The notes below the pieces were generated by a model, which worked only from the letters and a program-made list of their open reading frames with translations, was not told the origin of the DNA and made no database searches. A stretch of 40,918 nt of DNA from Caldifarciminota bacterium (GTDB taxonomy: Bacteria > Hydrothermota > Hydrothermia > LBFQ01 > DSFT01): NCBI GenBank assembly GCA_026986535.1, contig JALSOK010000072.1, forward strand, positions 1 through 40,918, in the 5' to 3' direction. The translations under genes were made by a program, and so were the position numbers. Positions 1 through 9,311 of the stretch are shown here, in pieces (the stretch's first letter is position 1; each line of letters starts with the position of its first letter).

Positions 1-1003
1 ATACATCATTGTAAGTTCCGCATGTCACCCAGTCTCCCCACCACTGATGTCCCATTTCGTGAACGGCCATGTCCAGGTAAGCAGAAGATATGGTGAAAGT
101 ATTGGTCTGATTCTCCATTGCACCGCTGAAGAACCCCTGCTTTATCTCCACCTGAGAGTACTTCTCCGTATAGAAGGGATAGAGGCCATAGGCATCGGAC
201 AGGACTGTGAGGATGTCGGGCAGAGTGCCCAGGAAAGAACTTACGGAATCCACCCACTCGTAAACCGGCATGGTTATGAGTCCGTAGTTCCAGGTCTGCT
301 CCAGCACCTTCCACCTGTTGGAAGCAGCAAGGACGATGAGGTATGGCGTGATGGAATATGCCTCGAGCCATGTATATGCGTACTTATCGCCCAGAGTATC
401 CACATCCACCAGCCTTCCATTGGCAACGGCAAACCAGGGGGTATCCACCACTATGGTGGCGAGAACTGTATCCGCTTTTTCATAGGGCTCATCGTAAGAG
501 GGAAGCCATCTCCGGGTTCCGTACATCTCCCCCTGCGTATGGATGTAGTTGTCCTGGAACTCCATTCCCTCCCCCACAAATCCATCCTGTCCCACCTGAC
601 CGTGATAGTAGAAGGTCAGATAGAATTCATCGCCGGCAGAAACTGTCGTTCCCAGATGGACAGTCAGCCTGGGCTGTACGGATGTGTAAGATACGGGATA
701 GGATACAGAGCCGTACTGAAAGACAACGGAATCGATCGTCAGATTATTGTAGCCGTCCTGCATCACGAAATGCAGCCACACGCTGTCTGTGGGAGATGTG
801 GCGAGGAATTTGATCCTGTCGATGGCATAGCCTATGGTATCCCCGTATGTGTCCAGGTATATCCAGTATTCATACTTTTTCACATCGAAGGGCTTGTTCT
901 CCAGATCCATGAGCCGGTACGCAGGCCACCTGCGGTAATGCTGAATCTCGCTGTAGTAAAATTGCTCCATGGAAGGCGAAGTTAAAATCAGTAAAGTTAT
1001 CAT
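1..1003 (-). CDS. M1 family (gluzincin) metallopeptidase, truncated by the window edge (3' part missing)
   Basis: Own minus-strand translation (absent from ORF track because open at the edge): starts MITLLILTSPSMEQFYYSEIQ (signal-peptide-like) and contains GAMENQT and HEMGHQWWGD, the M1 GxMEN and HExxH motifs. Confidence 0.9.
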   Translation of the reverse strand, partial: MITLLILTSPSMEQFYYSEIQHYRRWPAYRLMDLENKPFDVKKYEYWIYLDTYGDTIGYAIDRIKFLATSPTDSVWLHFVMQDGYNNLTIDSVVFQYGSVSYPVSYTSVQPRLTVHLGTTVSAGDEFYLTFYYHGQVGQDGFVGEGMEFQDNYIHTQGEMYGTRRWLPSYDEPYEKADTVLATIVVDTPWFAVANGRLVDVDTLGDKYAYTWLEAYSITPYLIVLAASNRWKVLEQTWNYGLITMPVYEWVDSVSSFLGTLPDILTVLSDAYGLYPFYTEKYSQVEIKQGFFSGAMENQTNTFTISSAYLDMAVHEMGHQWWGDWVTCGTYNDV

Positions 1004-1099
1004 GATAGGAGAATTTTACGCCCTGCACTCTGTTTTTGCAAATAATTCCCGCGAGAAGGGAAGGATGGGGAAAACAGGGGAACAGATAATCCCCCGAAC

Positions 1100-1324
1100 T
1101 TACTCCCTTTTCTCCAGCTTATCGGCCTGGTCATACAGGAAAGTCAGAAGGAGAGGAATCTGACTCTTAATATCAGTCTCAGAGATATCCTCATCCTTCA
1201 GGGCCCGGGTCAGCTGTCCAAGAATTTCCAGAAGTGCCTTGTAAAAACCGCGGGGATCCAGCTCTCCCCTCTTCCTCTTCTCCACCAGCTCATCCAGTTT
1301 TCCCATTATTGCTGCTCCTTCCAT
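1100..1324 (-). CDS. small conserved-looking hypothetical protein (74 aa)
   Basis: ORF MEGAAIMGKLDELVEKRKRGELDPRGFYK..., directly downstream of a roadblock-domain gene. Confidence 0.6.
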   Translation of the reverse strand: MEGAAIMGKLDELVEKRKRGELDPRGFYKALLEILGQLTRALKDEDISETDIKSQIPLLLTFLYDQADKLEKRE

Positions 1325-1358
1325 TTTATCCCTCCGGGGGATTTCAATTTACACCTTC

Positions 1359-1730
1359 TCAAAGTATAATGGCCCGCAATTTTTCTATCATTTTGGGAAT
1401 TACCAGCCTCAGCACCCCAAGATTTATATCCTTATGGGTTATGACAGCCAGTATAGCAGAATCGTCTATCGTATAGCAGAAGATCTTACCCTCATCGGCC
1501 TCCACGGCTATGGCCTCCATTTCCCCCACCTCGAGTTCGGAGGTTACCTTCTTCGACAGGGTCACCAGAGCCGATACCATTGCCGCAATCCTGTTCTGCC
1601 TTTCCACCGACTTGATATCGGAGGCGACAGGAAGACCATCGAAAGTGGAGAGCACTATACCCTTCAGTCCGGGTATATCGGCCCCCACATCCCTGAACAC
1701 CTCCCTGATCTTCTCATCTATTCCAAACAT
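1359..1730 (-). CDS. Roadblock/LC7 domain protein
   Basis: MFGIDEKIREVFRDVGADIPGLKGIVLSTFDGLPVASDI... fits the Roadblock/LC7 fold; AGGGGAGG SD upstream. Confidence 0.85.
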   Translation of the reverse strand: MFGIDEKIREVFRDVGADIPGLKGIVLSTFDGLPVASDIKSVERQNRIAAMVSALVTLSKKVTSELEVGEMEAIAVEADEGKIFCYTIDDSAILAVITHKDINLGVLRLVIPKMIEKLRAIIL

Positions 1731-1841
1731 TCTTCAAACCTCCCCTTTTGATGAATTTGTTTAATACCAGACACTTCCCCCATTCAATTTGAAAGTTTAA
1801 AGGGTGAATACCCACCGGAGTATCCAGTGAACACCTAATGC

Positions 1842-2399
1842 TTATTTTTTCTTCGATGCAGGCCTGAGGACCATCGTCATAATCCTCCCCTCGCCCTTGA
1901 TATCCTGCTCCACCTCCGCCATATCCGACAGTTCATCAGCGATTCTCCTCATCAGGTCTCTGGCTATCTCCGGGTGAACGATCTGCCTTCCCCTGAAGAC
2001 GAGGCGGAAGCGCACCTTATGGCCATCTTCCAGCATCTCCCGTGCCTTGCGGAGCTTGACCTCCAGGTCGTGCTTATCTATGTTGGGTGTGAGCTTGAGC
2101 TCTTTGGTCTCGGCCGATACCTGCTTCTTCCTGGCCTCCTTGAGCTTCTTCTTCTGACTGTAGAGGAATTTCCCATAATCCAGAATCCTGGCCACCGGGG
2201 GATTGGCATTGGGGGCCACCTCCACCAGGTCCAGCCCCATCTCACGGGCAAGATTTATGGCATCTATGGTCCGCATTATTCCCAGATTATTACCATCCGG
2301 TCCGACCACCTGCACCTCCCTTGCCCTGATCCTCTCGTTCACCCTGTAGAACAGGTCCTTATTCTTCTTCCCCTTATCCTTTCCTCTCTTCTTTCCCAA
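1842..2399 (-). CDS. infC: translation initiation factor IF-3
   Basis: RVNERIRAREVQVVGPDGNNLGIMRTIDAINLAREMGLDLVEVAPNANPPVARILDYGKFLY is canonical IF-3. Confidence 0.97.
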   Translation of the reverse strand: MGKKRGKDKGKKNKDLFYRVNERIRAREVQVVGPDGNNLGIMRTIDAINLAREMGLDLVEVAPNANPPVARILDYGKFLYSQKKKLKEARKKQVSAETKELKLTPNIDKHDLEVKLRKAREMLEDGHKVRFRLVFRGRQIVHPEIARDLMRRIADELSDMAEVEQDIKGEGRIMTMVLRPASKKK

Positions 2400-2709
2400 G
2401 AATTACCTCCTTGTTTCCCGCTCTCTCGTTATCGCATACGCATGGAATTCGCCCGCACTTTGGACACCCATTCGAATAGCGGGCAACTGCCTTCTCCACA
2501 TCGATGTCCAGAAGATTGGCAACGCTGAAAATCCAGGCTATGACATCCGACAATTCGAGCTCTATGTCCTCTCTATCCCCGCGGTTTACGGCCTTTGCAA
2601 ATTCTCCAAATTCCTCCACGAGCCACAGGAAAGTCCTCTCAAGCCCCCTCCTGCTATCTTTTTCGTAGTATGTGGACCTTATGATTTCCTGAAATTCCCT
2701 GAATGTCAT
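2374..2709 (-). CDS. MazG-like nucleotide pyrophosphohydrolase with C-terminal CxxC-x4-CxC tail
   Basis: WLVEEFGEFAKAVNRGDREDIELELSDVIAWIFSVANLLDIDVEKAV (EExxE/ExxD MazG pattern), then CPKCGRIPCVC. Confidence 0.85.
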   Translation of the reverse strand: MTFREFQEIIRSTYYEKDSRRGLERTFLWLVEEFGEFAKAVNRGDREDIELELSDVIAWIFSVANLLDIDVEKAVARYSNGCPKCGRIPCVCDNERAGNKEVILGKEERKG

Positions 2710-3893
2710 GATAACTCTATCTTCAGAAATCTGCGCTTTCCAACCCTTACGACTGTACTTCTATCTATCAACTTATCCTCGAAAACCTTCTGACCATCGA
2801 TTCGAATGGAACCCTGGGACAACAATCTCCTGAACTCGTTTCTGGACTTCACCAGACCACCCATCAACAATGCTTCCGATAATTTTACAGGCTCATCGGT
2901 CCTCAGGACCGGAATATCATCGGGGAGATCCCTCTTTCTGAAGACCCGGTTGAAATGCTCCCGACCCCTCCGTGCTCCCTCCTCCCCGTGGAATATACGG
3001 GTAATCTCGTAGGCAAGGCGCTCCTTGGCCCTCAGGGGATCCCTTTCTATGAGCTTCCTGATTTCGGCCATCCGGTCCTCATCGTAGTAGAGGACAAGAC
3101 GGTAGTAATCCTCCATGAGTTCATCCCTGATGCTCATCACCTTACCGTACATGTCCTCGGGAGAATCGTTGAAGGCTATGTAGTTGTTCTCCGACTTCGA
3201 CATCTTTTTTACACCATCGAGGCCAATCAGAAGGGGAACGGTAAGGATGATTTCCGGCTCCTGCCCATAAGCCTTCTGAATGTCCCTGGTGAGGGCAAAA
3301 TTGAACACCTGATCCTGCCCCCCCACCTCCATATCGGCCCTCAGATGAACTGAATCGTAAGCCTGAAACAGGGGATAGAGGAACTCGTGGATATAAATGG
3401 GCTCCTGCGCCTCCATCCTCTTGTGGAAATCATCCCTCTCCAGCATGCGTGAAACTGTGTATCTGGCCGACAGTTCGATTATATCCTGAGGCGTGAGTTT
3501 CGAAAGCCAGGTGGAATTGTACTCCACCCGGGTCCTGCGGGCATCCAGAACCCTGAATACCTGCTCGAAGTAGGTCTTCGCATTGGCCTTTACCTCCTCC
3601 GGAGTGAGCCGGGGTCTGGCCTTAGAACGGCCCGAGGGGTCCCCTATCATGGCAGTGAAATCCCCGATTATTATTATTATTTCGAATCCCAGATCCTGAA
3701 GGTCCTTCAGCTTCCTCAGGCTCACATAATGGCCCAGATGGAGGTCAGGCCTGGTGGGATCCGCCCCGAACTTTACCCTCAGCGGTCCCCTTCTGCCTTC
3801 GGCAAATGCCCTGTACTTTTCTACGAACTCCTCCTCAGGGAAAAAGTAGGATGTGTTCTTCTTTACTATCCGCAGGACTTCCCCGAGGTCCAT
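2706..3893 (-). CDS. tyrS: tyrosyl-tRNA synthetase
   Basis: KFGADPTRPDLHLGHYVSLRKLKDLQDLG (HIGH-like), KKMSKSENNYI (KMSKS), C-terminal S4-like domain. Confidence 0.95.
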   Translation of the reverse strand: MDLGEVLRIVKKNTSYFFPEEEFVEKYRAFAEGRRGPLRVKFGADPTRPDLHLGHYVSLRKLKDLQDLGFEIIIIIGDFTAMIGDPSGRSKARPRLTPEEVKANAKTYFEQVFRVLDARRTRVEYNSTWLSKLTPQDIIELSARYTVSRMLERDDFHKRMEAQEPIYIHEFLYPLFQAYDSVHLRADMEVGGQDQVFNFALTRDIQKAYGQEPEIILTVPLLIGLDGVKKMSKSENNYIAFNDSPEDMYGKVMSIRDELMEDYYRLVLYYDEDRMAEIRKLIERDPLRAKERLAYEITRIFHGEEGARRGREHFNRVFRKRDLPDDIPVLRTDEPVKLSEALLMGGLVKSRNEFRRLLSQGSIRIDGQKVFEDKLIDRSTVVRVGKRRFLKIELS

Positions 3894-3894
3894 A

Positions 3895-4236
3895 TCAGTT
3901 GTCGAAGTAGAGAATGAGGCCGCAGATATTACACTGGACTATTTCATCCGGACCCGGAGGCTGAACCCCCACGGGGAGCTTCGCAAAGCAGTTGGAACAT
4001 GTATCCCCTTCTATAACGATGGCAACAGCGCGTCCATGCATCTTCATGAGACTCTTGAAGAGGTTCAGCTTGTCCTTCGGAATTTCCGCCTCCAGCTTTT
4101 CCTTTGCCTCCTCCAGAGCCTTTATCCTCTCCTCATCCACATGCCCGAAGGTTTCTATATAGCGAGGGTCCCGAAGGTCCCTCAGCTTCAGCTCTATATC
4201 CTGAAGAACGAGCAACTTTTTGCTTAAGCTGTCCAT
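3895..4236 (-). CDS. C4-type zinc-ribbon protein
   Basis: Coiled-coil N-terminus then CSNCFAKLP...CNICGLILYF. Confidence 0.7.
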   Translation of the reverse strand: MDSLSKKLLVLQDIELKLRDLRDPRYIETFGHVDEERIKALEEAKEKLEAEIPKDKLNLFKSLMKMHGRAVAIVIEGDTCSNCFAKLPVGVQPPGPDEIVQCNICGLILYFDN

Positions 4237-4239
4237 GAT

Positions 4240-4701
4240 TTATTCCTTTTCGAGGGACGAGAGGAGCTCTATCAGCTCTTCGGGCGTCTCGACGGAGAGG
4301 TAATCCACATCGTTCTCCACCACTTTCTTTGCGAGCTGGGCCACCCTCCCCAGATAGATGAGATACCTGCTTCCCGGGTCGTTGGGGGGAGCAACCAGCA
4401 GGAAGAATATATGCACGGGCCTCCCATCGACCGCATCGAAATCCACTCCCTCCTTACTGACACCGATGACCAGATAGATGTCATCTATAACGGTGCTTCT
4501 GGAATGGGGTATGGCTATTCCCCTTCCGATTCCGGTGGAGCCCAGTTCCTCTCTCCTCTTGAGGGCTTCGAGCAGAATCTCCTTGTTCTCCTCAGGCAGA
4601 TCCAGCAGGTCCACAAGTTCCTTCAGAACTCCCTCCTTATCCTTCGCCTTCAGACCAATCTTAACCCTCCGGGGGTTCATAAGTTCGCTGAGTGCACTCA
4701 T
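4240..4701 (-). CDS. PTS EIIA-type (PtsN-like) protein
   Basis: LGSTGIGRGIAIPHSRSTVIDDIYLVIGVSKEGVDFDAVDGRPVHIFFLLVAP is the EIIA-Ntr/Fru active-site region. Start moved to MSALSELM because GGAAGGAGG lies 6-7 nt before it. Confidence 0.88.
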   Translation of the reverse strand: MSALSELMNPRRVKIGLKAKDKEGVLKELVDLLDLPEENKEILLEALKRREELGSTGIGRGIAIPHSRSTVIDDIYLVIGVSKEGVDFDAVDGRPVHIFFLLVAPPNDPGSRYLIYLGRVAQLAKKVVENDVDYLSVETPEELIELLSSLEKE

Positions 4702-4739
4702 ATTCAACCTCCTTCCGACATACTGTTGAAGTGCCAAAA

Positions 4740-6830
4740 TTATAAACCACGCTTCCTTCTAAAATTAGGTACAACCATAATCAGGGGGACAAGGGTTCCG
4801 GCGATGAACAAAAGGAGCGAAAGGAGAAGTCCTCTGGAATCCATGTAGAATTCCACCACATGCGTACCCTTTCCAAGTTCCACACCGGAAAATGCCCAGT
4901 TGGCTCTGATTACGGGCACTTCTCTTCCATCAACCCGGGCCCTCAGAAGCCGCTGATATGTCTTCGAAAGGTAAAGGAAGCCATTGCTCCTTGCATTGCA
5001 TGTTAGAACTATCTTCTCAGCGTCGTACCTGTCGATGCGGCAGGGGTCAAAGCCGCTGGAGCTGTAGGTGGAAGAAACGGGCATCTGCACATAGGCTGTC
5101 TGCACGAAGTTCATCCTGTCGGCCATGCTGAAGAAGGTGGCGCTGTCCGCTATTTCCCTCACAGAATAAACGACATAAGCCCTGGGCAGTTCCCTCATAC
5201 GGGCAAACCCCTTGTCCGTAATGTAGTACCTGACATTCATCACTGCCAGGAGATTGAGGAAACCCTTTCTCCTCTCAAGGACATGCTGATAAAGCTGGGC
5301 ATAATGATAGGGCATCATGGGATTGTACCCTTCCGTCAGCTCCAGCCCGGTAATCATTCCAGAATTCCTCCTGAGAACCATCCCCCGGGATGAGCGGGCA
5401 TTGATGCGGAACATACCTTTGTCCATCCTGAACCTCTGCACGAGACGCATGTTGTAATAGCCGTAGAGGTCCTCCTTCCATCTCAGGTAGGGATTCCCCG
5501 CAAGATACAGGTCCACGAAGGACACCAGAGCAAGAGAATACACGAATGGGACCGAAGAAACCGCATTCCTGATAAAGGCAAAAACGAGCAGAAGGATGAG
5601 GGTCAGCAGAATAAAGAATTTGAACATTTCCCCCTCCATGGGGGGCATTCCAGAATGGGTGAGCATATAGGCAACCGCAACCATCACCATACCCATCACG
5701 CTGTAGATTACCGGACGAAACAGTCTGTCCTTTTCAGAGATAAAGGCATTCAGGCCATAAGCGGCCAGTATGGGGACGACGAATGCCACGATGTACATGG
5801 CCCTGGAGGGATTTCTGATTCCGGAGAAGAGGCCGGTCTTATAGAGGGCCACCACAAGGGGATTGGATTTCCCCAGTGCGAAGAACACGGCAACGATCAC
5901 CACCAGCCCAAAGAACCTGAAGAGGGGCTCCTTCCACCCCTTCCACAGGCCCAGAATCGCAAATAGAAGGGCCGCAAGGGAGAAATACTGGGTTATTTCG
6001 ATGTAGAAGTAGTAGGGACCCCCGGCGAATCTGGCCCCCGGCTCGAGGGCACCGTAGAACTTGGGAATCAGGAGCTGGATGAAGAACTTCGGATAAAAGG
6101 AGATCTCCAGGAGCTGGTCGAGGGTATAGGAGAGCCTCGGAGAATCCCTCACCACATCTATAAAAGCAAAATAATAGGCGGCGAAGAAGGGAACGGAACC
6201 CAGAACGAAGAAAACCAGATTCTTCAATTTCCTGAAGTAAAGATAAAAAGCCAGCCCCATAAGAAATGTGTATATGGGAATCTGGGGATGGCCCGCAAAG
6301 AGCATGAAACCGACCAGAGCTCCCGCAATCATGGAAAAGCGCCAGTCTTCTTTCTCCAGAGCCAGCATAAAAAGGGGCAGGACCCACAGGCTATCCACGG
6401 CGAAATTATGGATAAAAACGACGATGTATCCGAGCGAAAACATGTAGGTGATGGCTCCGAACAGGGCAATCTCGTCCCTGAACTTCTTCCTGAGGTACAG
6501 GAACATGAATATGCCTGCCAGGAGATAGGGGATCGCGAGCCCCATCAGAAAGGTATGGATATCGTTATTCATGAAGAGACCCATCGCATACCGCAGAATC
6601 GCAGTGGGATTCAGATTGAAAACCTGGGGATCGTGGAGGAAATGGATGGAGGAGAAGATCTTATGGTTAAAAAAGGGAATTATACCGTCTCTGAGGTTCT
6701 GGGTCATATAGTAGAAGTTGGGAAAATTCTGCTCCAGTACATCCTCGAACATGGTAGAATGTCCCGAAAGAACCGGAAAGAAGAAAATCAACCATGCCAG
6801 GAATATTATGCCCACATAAACCACTGCCAT
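4740..6830 (-). CDS. YfhO-like polytopic membrane protein (696 aa)
   Basis: Many TM segments, YfhO-like C-terminal extracellular part (YLSKTYQRLLRARVDGREVPVIRANWAFSGVELGKGTHVVEFYM). Confidence 0.8.
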   Translation of the reverse strand: MAVVYVGIIFLAWLIFFFPVLSGHSTMFEDVLEQNFPNFYYMTQNLRDGIIPFFNHKIFSSIHFLHDPQVFNLNPTAILRYAMGLFMNNDIHTFLMGLAIPYLLAGIFMFLYLRKKFRDEIALFGAITYMFSLGYIVVFIHNFAVDSLWVLPLFMLALEKEDWRFSMIAGALVGFMLFAGHPQIPIYTFLMGLAFYLYFRKLKNLVFFVLGSVPFFAAYYFAFIDVVRDSPRLSYTLDQLLEISFYPKFFIQLLIPKFYGALEPGARFAGGPYYFYIEITQYFSLAALLFAILGLWKGWKEPLFRFFGLVVIVAVFFALGKSNPLVVALYKTGLFSGIRNPSRAMYIVAFVVPILAAYGLNAFISEKDRLFRPVIYSVMGMVMVAVAYMLTHSGMPPMEGEMFKFFILLTLILLLVFAFIRNAVSSVPFVYSLALVSFVDLYLAGNPYLRWKEDLYGYYNMRLVQRFRMDKGMFRINARSSRGMVLRRNSGMITGLELTEGYNPMMPYHYAQLYQHVLERRKGFLNLLAVMNVRYYITDKGFARMRELPRAYVVYSVREIADSATFFSMADRMNFVQTAYVQMPVSSTYSSSGFDPCRIDRYDAEKIVLTCNARSNGFLYLSKTYQRLLRARVDGREVPVIRANWAFSGVELGKGTHVVEFYMDSRGLLLSLLLFIAGTLVPLIMVVPNFRRKRGL

Positions 6831-6889
6831 GTTTAAAAAGTTAAAGTCGATGGTAATGCAAACTGATTTCGCCTGAATTTCAGGGAAGA

Positions 6890-7405
6890 CTAACGGAACC
6901 TGTAGAGGCGATCGCTCGTCAGCAGGAATCCCGCGGCCAGCAGAAACACCCCCAGGCCCTCCATGACGGGATTCTGAAGAATCTGAAAGATCACCCCCAG
7001 GAACACGAGACCCCCGGAGAGTTCAAGTCCTGAGCCCGGTCTGGCTTTACCGAGTTCGTATAGGAGCAGACTGAAGGAGACGATGGCTAGAGCCTGTATG
7101 GAGATTCCAAGGAGCCCCAGGGACGGCATGATTCTCAGGACATTGTTGGCAGTAATCAGTCCACTCGCCACCAGAAGCATGCCCCCGAAGACATGCTTGA
7201 AGTTTCCGCTCAGGCGGTAAATGCAGAACATACCCCATGCAAGGAGCATCTGAACCACAGCCCAGTACAGGAGGATGGGTGGAAGCAGAGAAACGCTCAG
7301 AAATTGCAGATATACGGCCCCGAGGAAAAGGGCAAAGAAAAATCCCATAAGGCTCGCCAGCCTGAGCCTTCCGAGGCATCCCGAACCTTTAACGGATGAC
7401 TTCAT
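6890..7405 (-). CDS. hypothetical membrane protein
   Basis: Hydrophobic ORF. True start likely MKSSVKGSG (GGAGGGACC-ATG); the ORF-track N-terminus translates a terminator hairpin. Confidence 0.65.
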   Translation of the reverse strand: MKSSVKGSGCLGRLRLASLMGFFFALFLGAVYLQFLSVSLLPPILLYWAVVQMLLAWGMFCIYRLSGNFKHVFGGMLLVASGLITANNVLRIMPSLGLLGISIQALAIVSFSLLLYELGKARPGSGLELSGGLVFLGVIFQILQNPVMEGLGVFLLAAGFLLTSDRLYRFR

Positions 7406-7424
7406 GGTCCCTCCACTGAAAAGG

Positions 7425-7442
7425 GCCCCGCGAAAGCGGGGC
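7425..7442 (-). terminator. putative intrinsic terminator/hairpin after the YeeE/YedE gene
   Basis: Perfect 7-bp stem GCCCCGC-GAAA-GCGGGGC; on the minus strand followed by CCTTTTC. Confidence 0.6.
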
Positions 7443-7448
7443 ATATAA

Positions 7449-9068
7449 TCAATCCTTCCGAGCCTGATCGTAGAGATCCCTCTCCAGATTGTCCATATCC
7501 TCGAACCTGCCTTCCTTCTGAAGCTGCTGAATCCTGTGAACCACCATATCCTCAGTGGACATGGTCAGGAGCCTGCCGGGAGTGACACCCAGGAACTGGG
7601 CCCCCTTGCGAGCAGCCCACCAGAACATGTAAGCCCAGAACAGCACATAGAGGAGGTAAATTGCCGACTGGAGGAAGAAGCTCTTGGGAGCCAGAAGGGC
7701 AGGCACGAAGGTAGTGGGAGCATAAATGTAATTGCCCATCAGGTTATCCCAGAAGTCGCGGGCCAGGGTGTAGGGGAGATAACCGAGATAGAAAGCGGGC
7801 CATATAAGCAGACCGGTTATGTACAGCAGTCCGGTCCTTCCGTAGTTTCTGAACTCACAGCCTATCATGAACACGGTTCCCAGACCCAGAAGAAGTCCAC
7901 CGAAGATGTCCATGGGGAGAGAGGTCTTTTCCCTTATATGCTTCAGACCGGCATCGCTCACCTTATGAAACTCGGGTCCCACATAATTCTCTGCGAAGCC
8001 GGTGGTGGCCCAGTGGTGGCCTTCCATTATGTTGAAGAAGGTGAAGCCAATCCACATCACGAAGGAAACTATGGCAATATGAAGTGCAAGGGCACCGAAG
8101 GGCTGGAGGGAGCCGAACACCGTTCTGAGGCTGAAGGGCATACCCCATACCCTGGCAGCCCTCTTCTCATCCACATGCACCTCCCTTCCCATCTCGGGAT
8201 TGATGAGGCCACATTCCGTTCCGAAACCCGTTTTTGCAACCGCTATTCCCAGCAGAGAACCTATGATAAGCAGCAGGATTATGTTGGGAAGGTTCTTTCC
8301 GGTGAGCATCGCCTTGGCCATCTTGGTCTTGGCGGGGTCAACGCCGAATGCCTCCACAGCATAATTGTTTCCAAAGAAGGCATTGTACATGATAACCAGG
8401 AAGAAAAAGACGAGGAAGGCCATGAGCACTCCGCTGAGTATGGGGTAGGGGTTCTTCTCGGAGTAGGTGAGACCATCAGCCCACTTGAGCTCCTTCGCCT
8501 GCACAACATACCACTGCGTATCCTGGCTCTTGAAGTACTGGGAAAGCTGGAGTTTGCGGAATGTCAGGAATGCGATGAGGGCCCCCACCGTGGCGGATCC
8601 CATAACCACGAAGCTCTTCAGGTTAAAGGCGGCAAAACCACCCAGCAGGTGATGGAGGGTACATCCTCCCGCCACACGGGTTCCCCATGCGAACAGGGCA
8701 CCACCCAGTATAGTGAAGAAGAGCATGGGTTTGGGGTACCTCACCCATGTGCGGAACTCCCCCTCCAGCCATGCGAACACCAGAGCCGCAATCATCGCCC
8801 CTATGATCACCCACTGGATGGATGGCTGATAATCCGGACGGGTGGCAATAAGACTTCCCCCGAAGAGGGTGGACTCGAATGCCGCATACATCCTGGCCAT
8901 ACCGCTGGTGACGCCTATGAACTTATGCTTCGGGTGACCCAGCGGTATGAACACATAGTTTATTACCTCCGCCAGAGCCGTAAGGAGACCGGCGATCCAC
9001 CACGGCCACTGACGCTTCAGCCACCCCTTACCTGTCCAGCCGTTCTTTATATTTACCAGCTGACTCAT
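7449..9068 (-). CDS. YeeE/YedE family (sulfur-compound) transporter
   Basis: Repeated cysteine motifs RVAGGCTLHHLLGG, GFGTECGLINPEMG, FMIGCEFRNYGRTG within a polytopic protein; AGGAGG SD. Confidence 0.85.
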   Translation of the reverse strand: MSQLVNIKNGWTGKGWLKRQWPWWIAGLLTALAEVINYVFIPLGHPKHKFIGVTSGMARMYAAFESTLFGGSLIATRPDYQPSIQWVIIGAMIAALVFAWLEGEFRTWVRYPKPMLFFTILGGALFAWGTRVAGGCTLHHLLGGFAAFNLKSFVVMGSATVGALIAFLTFRKLQLSQYFKSQDTQWYVVQAKELKWADGLTYSEKNPYPILSGVLMAFLVFFFLVIMYNAFFGNNYAVEAFGVDPAKTKMAKAMLTGKNLPNIILLLIIGSLLGIAVAKTGFGTECGLINPEMGREVHVDEKRAARVWGMPFSLRTVFGSLQPFGALALHIAIVSFVMWIGFTFFNIMEGHHWATTGFAENYVGPEFHKVSDAGLKHIREKTSLPMDIFGGLLLGLGTVFMIGCEFRNYGRTGLLYITGLLIWPAFYLGYLPYTLARDFWDNLMGNYIYAPTTFVPALLAPKSFFLQSAIYLLYVLFWAYMFWWAARKGAQFLGVTPGRLLTMSTEDMVVHRIQQLQKEGRFEDMDNLERDLYDQARKD

Positions 9069-9311
9069 CTTCCACTACCTCCTGCCTGTTCCTCTATATC
9101 GTCATTTTAGGATTTTCGTACAAAACTGGTGAGTTTTAATTTTAAAGGTATATTTTATGGTTATGTTTTTAAACTTACTGCTAAATTCTAAATTGCTTTT
9201 CTGATAAGGATTTTATGAATTTCTGGATTTATAGTTGATATACACTTAACATTATGCGTCCTTGAATACTTTACACAATAGAAGAAAATTATACTGACCA
9301 GTGACTTGTAT

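Noticed and set aside
47-985. 312-aa plus-strand ORF
   Set aside because: Antisense to the M1 metallopeptidase, which has clear GAMEN and HExxH motifs.
7536-9110. 524-aa plus-strand ORF
   Set aside because: Antisense shadow of the YeeE/YedE gene; His/Gly/Glu-rich composition without family features.
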